NCBI RefSeq assembly: GCF_900111095.1
Contig: NZ_FOGB01000001.1
Coordinates: 310,001-374,000 of the forward strand
DNA from: Amphritea atlantica
Lineage (GTDB): Bacteria; Pseudomonadota; Gammaproteobacteria; Pseudomonadales; Balneatricaceae
DNA length: 64,000 bases
Reading direction: 5' to 3'
Shown here: one piece after another, positions 61,325 to 64,000 of the stretch
Position numbering within the stretch: the first letter of the stretch is position 1
How the letters are laid out: each line of letters starts with the position of its first letter
Position numbers and translations under genes: made by a program
Notes under the pieces: model-generated
Told to the model about the DNA's origin: nothing
Database searches by the model: none
What the model saw: the letters and a program-made list of their open reading frames with translations, nothing else

Positions 61325-62341
61325 ATGATCAAAAACCTTAAGAAAAAACTATCCACATCTGCACTGGCTGTGACACTGGGTCTGAGTACGCTGGCTGCTA
61401 ATGTTTCAGCTGCAGACTTCAACTGGCGTTTCAGCAACCTGTATGGTCGCGGAACCGCGTTTGGTGAAGTTTACGAGAGTCTGGCTAAAAACATTGAAAC
61501 CATGTCTGATGGCCGTATCAAGGTTCAGGTTCTCTACTCGGGCGAAGGGGTTGGTACCAGTGGTTTGCTGGGAGCGGTTAAATCCGGTCTGGTAACGATG
61601 GGTGCTCCTTTCCAGTCCATGCACGCCGGTGAACTGCCTGCGGGTGTTGTTGAGATCGGTCTGCCGGGTGGCACCGATGATCCTGCTGAACTGCAGTCTC
61701 TGTTCCATGAAAAAGGCTGGGATAAAGTCCTGACTAAAGCCTATGGATCACAAGGGCTGGTATGGCTCGAGCCTTACATCCAGCCACCTGTCTACGTTCT
61801 GACTAAAGAGCCTATCAACTCTGTTGCCGACTTCAAAGGTCTGAAGATCCGTGCGCCGGGTGCTTACGGTAAGTTCCTGCGTAACCTGGGTGCATCCCCT
61901 GTTTCACTGTCCTGGAGCGAAATCTACACCTCTCTGGCAACCGGTGTTATCGATGGTTCTATCGGTAGCAACATGATCGATCACCGCGATGGTAACCATG
62001 TTGAAGTAGCTAAGTACATGTACAAGCTGCCACTGGCGGGTGCTCAGGTTCTGCCAATCGTGGTTAATCGTGCTGCCTGGAAAAAACTGCCTGAAGATCT
62101 GCAGGCGGTTGTTCGCAAAGCGACGGAAATGCATGCTGCTGATCAACTGCGCCTGTCTAAGAAGTGGGAAGCAGAAGCGGTTGCTGAGATGGAAGCGAAA
62201 GGTCTTAAGTGGAGCCCTGAGCCAAGTGAAGCTGATAAGAAAGCATGGGCAGAAGCCGGTGCGGGCCTGTGGGACGAATATGCTGCTGCAGATAAGTACA
62301 GCAAAGAGCTGATCGATATCCTGCGCGCTAACAGCAAGTAA
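61325..62341 (+). CDS. dctP: TRAP transporter substrate-binding protein (DctP family)
   Basis: A 338-residue precursor with a signal peptide ending VSAA-DF (about residue 29). The DctP fold follows with WRFSNLYGRGTAFGEVYESLAKNIETMSDGRIKVQVLYSGEGVG, DFKGLKIRAPGAYGKFLRNLGASPVSLSWSEIYTSLATGVIDGSIG and VNRAAWKKLPEDLQAVV. The conserved arginine of RAPG binds the carboxylate of the substrate. It feeds the small and large permeases encoded downstream. The substrate is probably a carboxylate but is not identifiable; the PuuB2/NhaC neighbourhood hints at an amino or keto acid. Confidence 0.92.
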   Translation: MIKNLKKKLSTSALAVTLGLSTLAANVSAADFNWRFSNLYGRGTAFGEVYESLAKNIETMSDGRIKVQVLYSGEGVGTSGLLGAVKSGLVTMGAPFQSMHAGELPAGVVEIGLPGGTDDPAELQSLFHEKGWDKVLTKAYGSQGLVWLEPYIQPPVYVLTKEPINSVADFKGLKIRAPGAYGKFLRNLGASPVSLSWSEIYTSLATGVIDGSIGSNMIDHRDGNHVEVAKYMYKLPLAGAQVLPIVVNRAAWKKLPEDLQAVVRKATEMHAADQLRLSKKWEAEAVAEMEAKGLKWSPEPSEADKKAWAEAGAGLWDEYAAADKYSKELIDILRANSK

Positions 62342-62356
62342 GCATTTTGAATTAGC

Positions 62357-62385
62357 AAAAAGGGGTGCTGTCGTGCCCCTTTTTT
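62357..62385 (+). terminator. Attenuating terminator between dctP and dctQ
   Basis: AAAAAGGGG / CCCCTTTTT stem with a roughly 10-nt loop and T-rich tail, 16 nt after the dctP stop and just before the dctQ gene. Partial termination would let the binding protein be made in excess of the permeases, as often seen in TRAP operons. Confidence 0.8.
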
Positions 62386-62400
62386 GTTGCAGGTACTTCT

Positions 62401-62940
62401 ATGCTAAAAAAAATACTGACAAATATCTGTGTTTCTATCGATTGGGTGGTGCGACAGGCTGGCCGAACCGCAGCATTCATTATGCCGGTACTGGCACTGG
62501 TGGTCGCATTTGAAGTGTTCTCCCGATACATTCTGGGTAAACCGACCATCTGGGCGTTTGATCTGTCACTGTTTATGTTTGGTTATCTTGCCGCTTTAGG
62601 GGGCGCCTATGCGCAGCAGAAGCGTGCACATATTAATGTCGATATCCTTTATCTCAAGGTTTCACACCGCACCCGTTGTGTATTCAATCTGATCTCTTTC
62701 TCACTGGCTATCTTCTTTCTGGTGATCATCGTGATGATGAGTCTTGGCAAGTATGAAGAGGCGATCGAGTTTGATTATCGTCGCCAGAGTGAGTGGGCAC
62801 CGCCGATGTTCCATTTCTGGATCATGATGATGATTGCCTGCGGCCTGTTTATTGCGCAACTGGTCAGAGATATGTTGGCTGAGATGTATTTTTTGCTGAC
62901 AGGTCATGCACTTATTGAGGAGAACAGTGATGGAAATTGA
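62401..62940 (+). CDS. dctQ: TRAP transporter small permease (DctQ family)
   Basis: A 179-residue protein with four transmembrane helices. The N-terminal segment IMPVLALVVAFEVFSRYILGKPTIWAFDLSLFMFGYLAALGGAYAQQKRAHINVDI contains the DctQ signature R-Y-x-L-x-x-P and RAHI-VD. The start at 62401 is preferred over 62365, which would overlap the terminator. It overlaps the large permease by 11 bp. Confidence 0.92.
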   Translation: MLKKILTNICVSIDWVVRQAGRTAAFIMPVLALVVAFEVFSRYILGKPTIWAFDLSLFMFGYLAALGGAYAQQKRAHINVDILYLKVSHRTRCVFNLISFSLAIFFLVIIVMMSLGKYEEAIEFDYRRQSEWAPPMFHFWIMMMIACGLFIAQLVRDMLAEMYFLLTGHALIEENSDGN

Positions 62941-64000
62941 GCTGTTAACCGTAGTTCTTCTGCTATGTATTCTGGTGTTTTTTGCGCTTGGTGCCCAGGT
63001 GGGGCTGGCACTGGGTGGCATCGCTATGGCCGTGGGGTATATGACCTGGGGCGATGGCATTTTTAACGTGATTCCCACCACGCTTGAGTCAACTTACTTC
63101 AGTTTTATTCTGCTGGCGATTCCTTTGTATATCTATATGGGGCAGCTGCTGACTAAATCGGGCATCGGTGATGCGATGTTCAATTTCAGCCAGATGCTGA
63201 TTGGCCGGGTACGTGGTTCCCTCGCCATCAGTGTTATCGGCGTCTGCTCTATGATCGGGGCGATGGTGGGTATTATCGGCGCGGGCATTATGACCTCAGG
63301 TAGTATTGCACTGCGGCCAATGCTGGAACGGGGCTATAACAAACGCCTGGCGCTGGGGGTTATCATGGCTGGTGGAGGTCTGGGTATCCTGATTCCGCCG
63401 AGCATTCCGATGATTATGTTTGCCGCCTCAACTCAGAACTCCGTTGGCCGGATGTTCCTCGGGGCGATGATGCCGGCACTGCTGACAGTTGTGATGATGG
63501 TTCTCTATGTCGCGATCAGTTGCTGGTTGTTCCCGGAGCGTGCTCCGCGGGATATGGATAATAAGGATATTGTAAAACTGGAGGGCAAAGAGAAATTCAG
63601 AATTGCCCGTGATGGTCTGTTCTCCATGCTGCTGATCGTTGCGGTACTGGGCAGTATTATCACCGGTATTGCCACGCCTACAGAGTCCGGGGCTATCGGT
63701 GTGGTTGGCGCGATTATTCTGGCGATTGTGTTTAAGCGTTTCAAAGTCGATATGTTCCTCCAGTCGGGCTTTCAGACTGCCACTCTGGTTAGTGTTGCGA
63801 TGTGGATCATCTTTGGTGCATCGGTATTCAGTAACTTCCATCTGCTGATGGGGGTGCAGAGCATGGTGGCTGATTTCACCGGTAAACTGGATCTGCCCCC
63901 CATTATGATCATCATAATGTTCCAGCTGATTATGCTGATGCTGGGTTTCATTATCGATGAGTTCATTATCGTACTGATGTGCGCACCGCTGTTTACACCG
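62930..64000 (+). CDS. dctM: TRAP transporter large permease (DctM family), partial
   Basis: The start ATG at 62930 follows GAGGAG (62917-62922) at 7 nt and overlaps dctQ by 11 bp. The frame stays open to the right edge, giving 357 residues of a protein normally about 430 long. DctM features are LALGGIAMAVGYM, the FSFILLAIPLYIYMGQLL loop, the glycine-rich GAMVGIIGAGIMTSGSIALRPM and GGGLGILIPPSIPMIMFA hairpins, and GIATPTESGAIG. It forms the sodium-driven translocation pathway. The C-terminal end lies outside the window. Confidence 0.93.
   Translation, partial: MEIELLTVVLLLCILVFFALGAQVGLALGGIAMAVGYMTWGDGIFNVIPTTLESTYFSFILLAIPLYIYMGQLLTKSGIGDAMFNFSQMLIGRVRGSLAISVIGVCSMIGAMVGIIGAGIMTSGSIALRPMLERGYNKRLALGVIMAGGGLGILIPPSIPMIMFAASTQNSVGRMFLGAMMPALLTVVMMVLYVAISCWLFPERAPRDMDNKDIVKLEGKEKFRIARDGLFSMLLIVAVLGSIITGIATPTESGAIGVVGAIILAIVFKRFKVDMFLQSGFQTATLVSVAMWIIFGASVFSNFHLLMGVQSMVADFTGKLDLPPIMIIIMFQLIMLMLGFIIDEFIIVLMCAPLFTP

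Noticed and set aside
1-64000. CRISPR arrays, tRNA or rRNA genes, prophage and complete insertion sequences
   Set aside because: I looked for regularly spaced repeats, transposase or integrase motifs and tRNA-like cloverleaf ends and saw none convincing. A tRNAscan or CRISPR search would settle this.

Overview
The window reads as a chromosomal segment of a marine gammaproteobacterium. The best guess is an Oceanospirillales/Oceanospirillaceae-type heterotroph such as an Amphritea, Neptuniibacter or Marinobacterium relative. This is an inference from close E. coli/Pseudomonas-like housekeeping proteins (RadD, PpnN, HrpA, YafJ, CobB), a Gram-negative porin, a TRAP transporter and a large polyamine-catabolism locus. 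No rRNA, tRNA, CRISPR array, prophage or complete insertion sequence was recognised.

Region 1 (1-23 kb) is mostly housekeeping: an MFS/LysR pair, RadD repair helicase, MscS, an SLC5 symporter fused to a STAC domain and coiled coil but no kinase, YidD, PIN-PhoH ATPase, CobB sirtuin, PpnN, a PutA homologue, a thiolase, an AEC carrier, an AIM24-family protein, an overlapping M23 peptidase/bactofilin pair, YafJ and HrpA. The PutA homologue is full length, but diagnostic residues of both of its active sites are substituted. Region 2 (23-25.6 kb) holds a strongly expressed-looking porin and an MlaA homologue that lacks a lipobox.

Region 3 (25.6-45.8 kb) is a polyamine uptake and degradation locus. 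It contains a LuxR-type regulator, SpuC-like aminotransferase, GntR/FCD regulator, two gamma-glutamylpolyamine synthetases, two PotF/SpuD-type binding proteins, one set of ABC transporter subunits, two class I glutamine amidotransferases, a PuuB-like oxidase, and LysR and TetR regulators. Small stress genes (DUF1127, a cold-shock protein, a diguanylate cyclase) are interspersed. Four copies of a TGTGATCAC(A) palindrome flank the GntR gene and probably tie the aminotransferase and the first synthetase into one regulon.

Region 4 (45.9-49.6 kb) is the accessory-looking part. It has two orphan Nif11-like small proteins, an almost gene-free stretch of about 870 bp with repeat remnants, a CWC cysteine-rich protein, a basic two-helix membrane protein, a GNAT enzyme, and an NYN-domain gene whose 5' end has been duplicated. 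A double-stem repeat (CTTTTTCTAGCAAG leader, GAA-loop hairpins) recurs at gene 3' ends here and at 25.5 kb.

Region 5 (49.5-64 kb) holds a beta-alanine-type module (LysR, omega-aminotransferase, CoA-acylating semialdehyde dehydrogenase), periplasmic DNA ligase, a stand-alone cyclic-nucleotide-binding protein, a SLATT-like membrane protein and a DMT exporter. It ends with an NhaC antiporter, a second PuuB-like oxidase, a LysR regulator and a TRAP transporter that runs off the right edge. Regions 3 and 5 together suggest a lifestyle built on taking up amines and organic acids and funnelling them through transamination or gamma-glutamylation into central metabolism.
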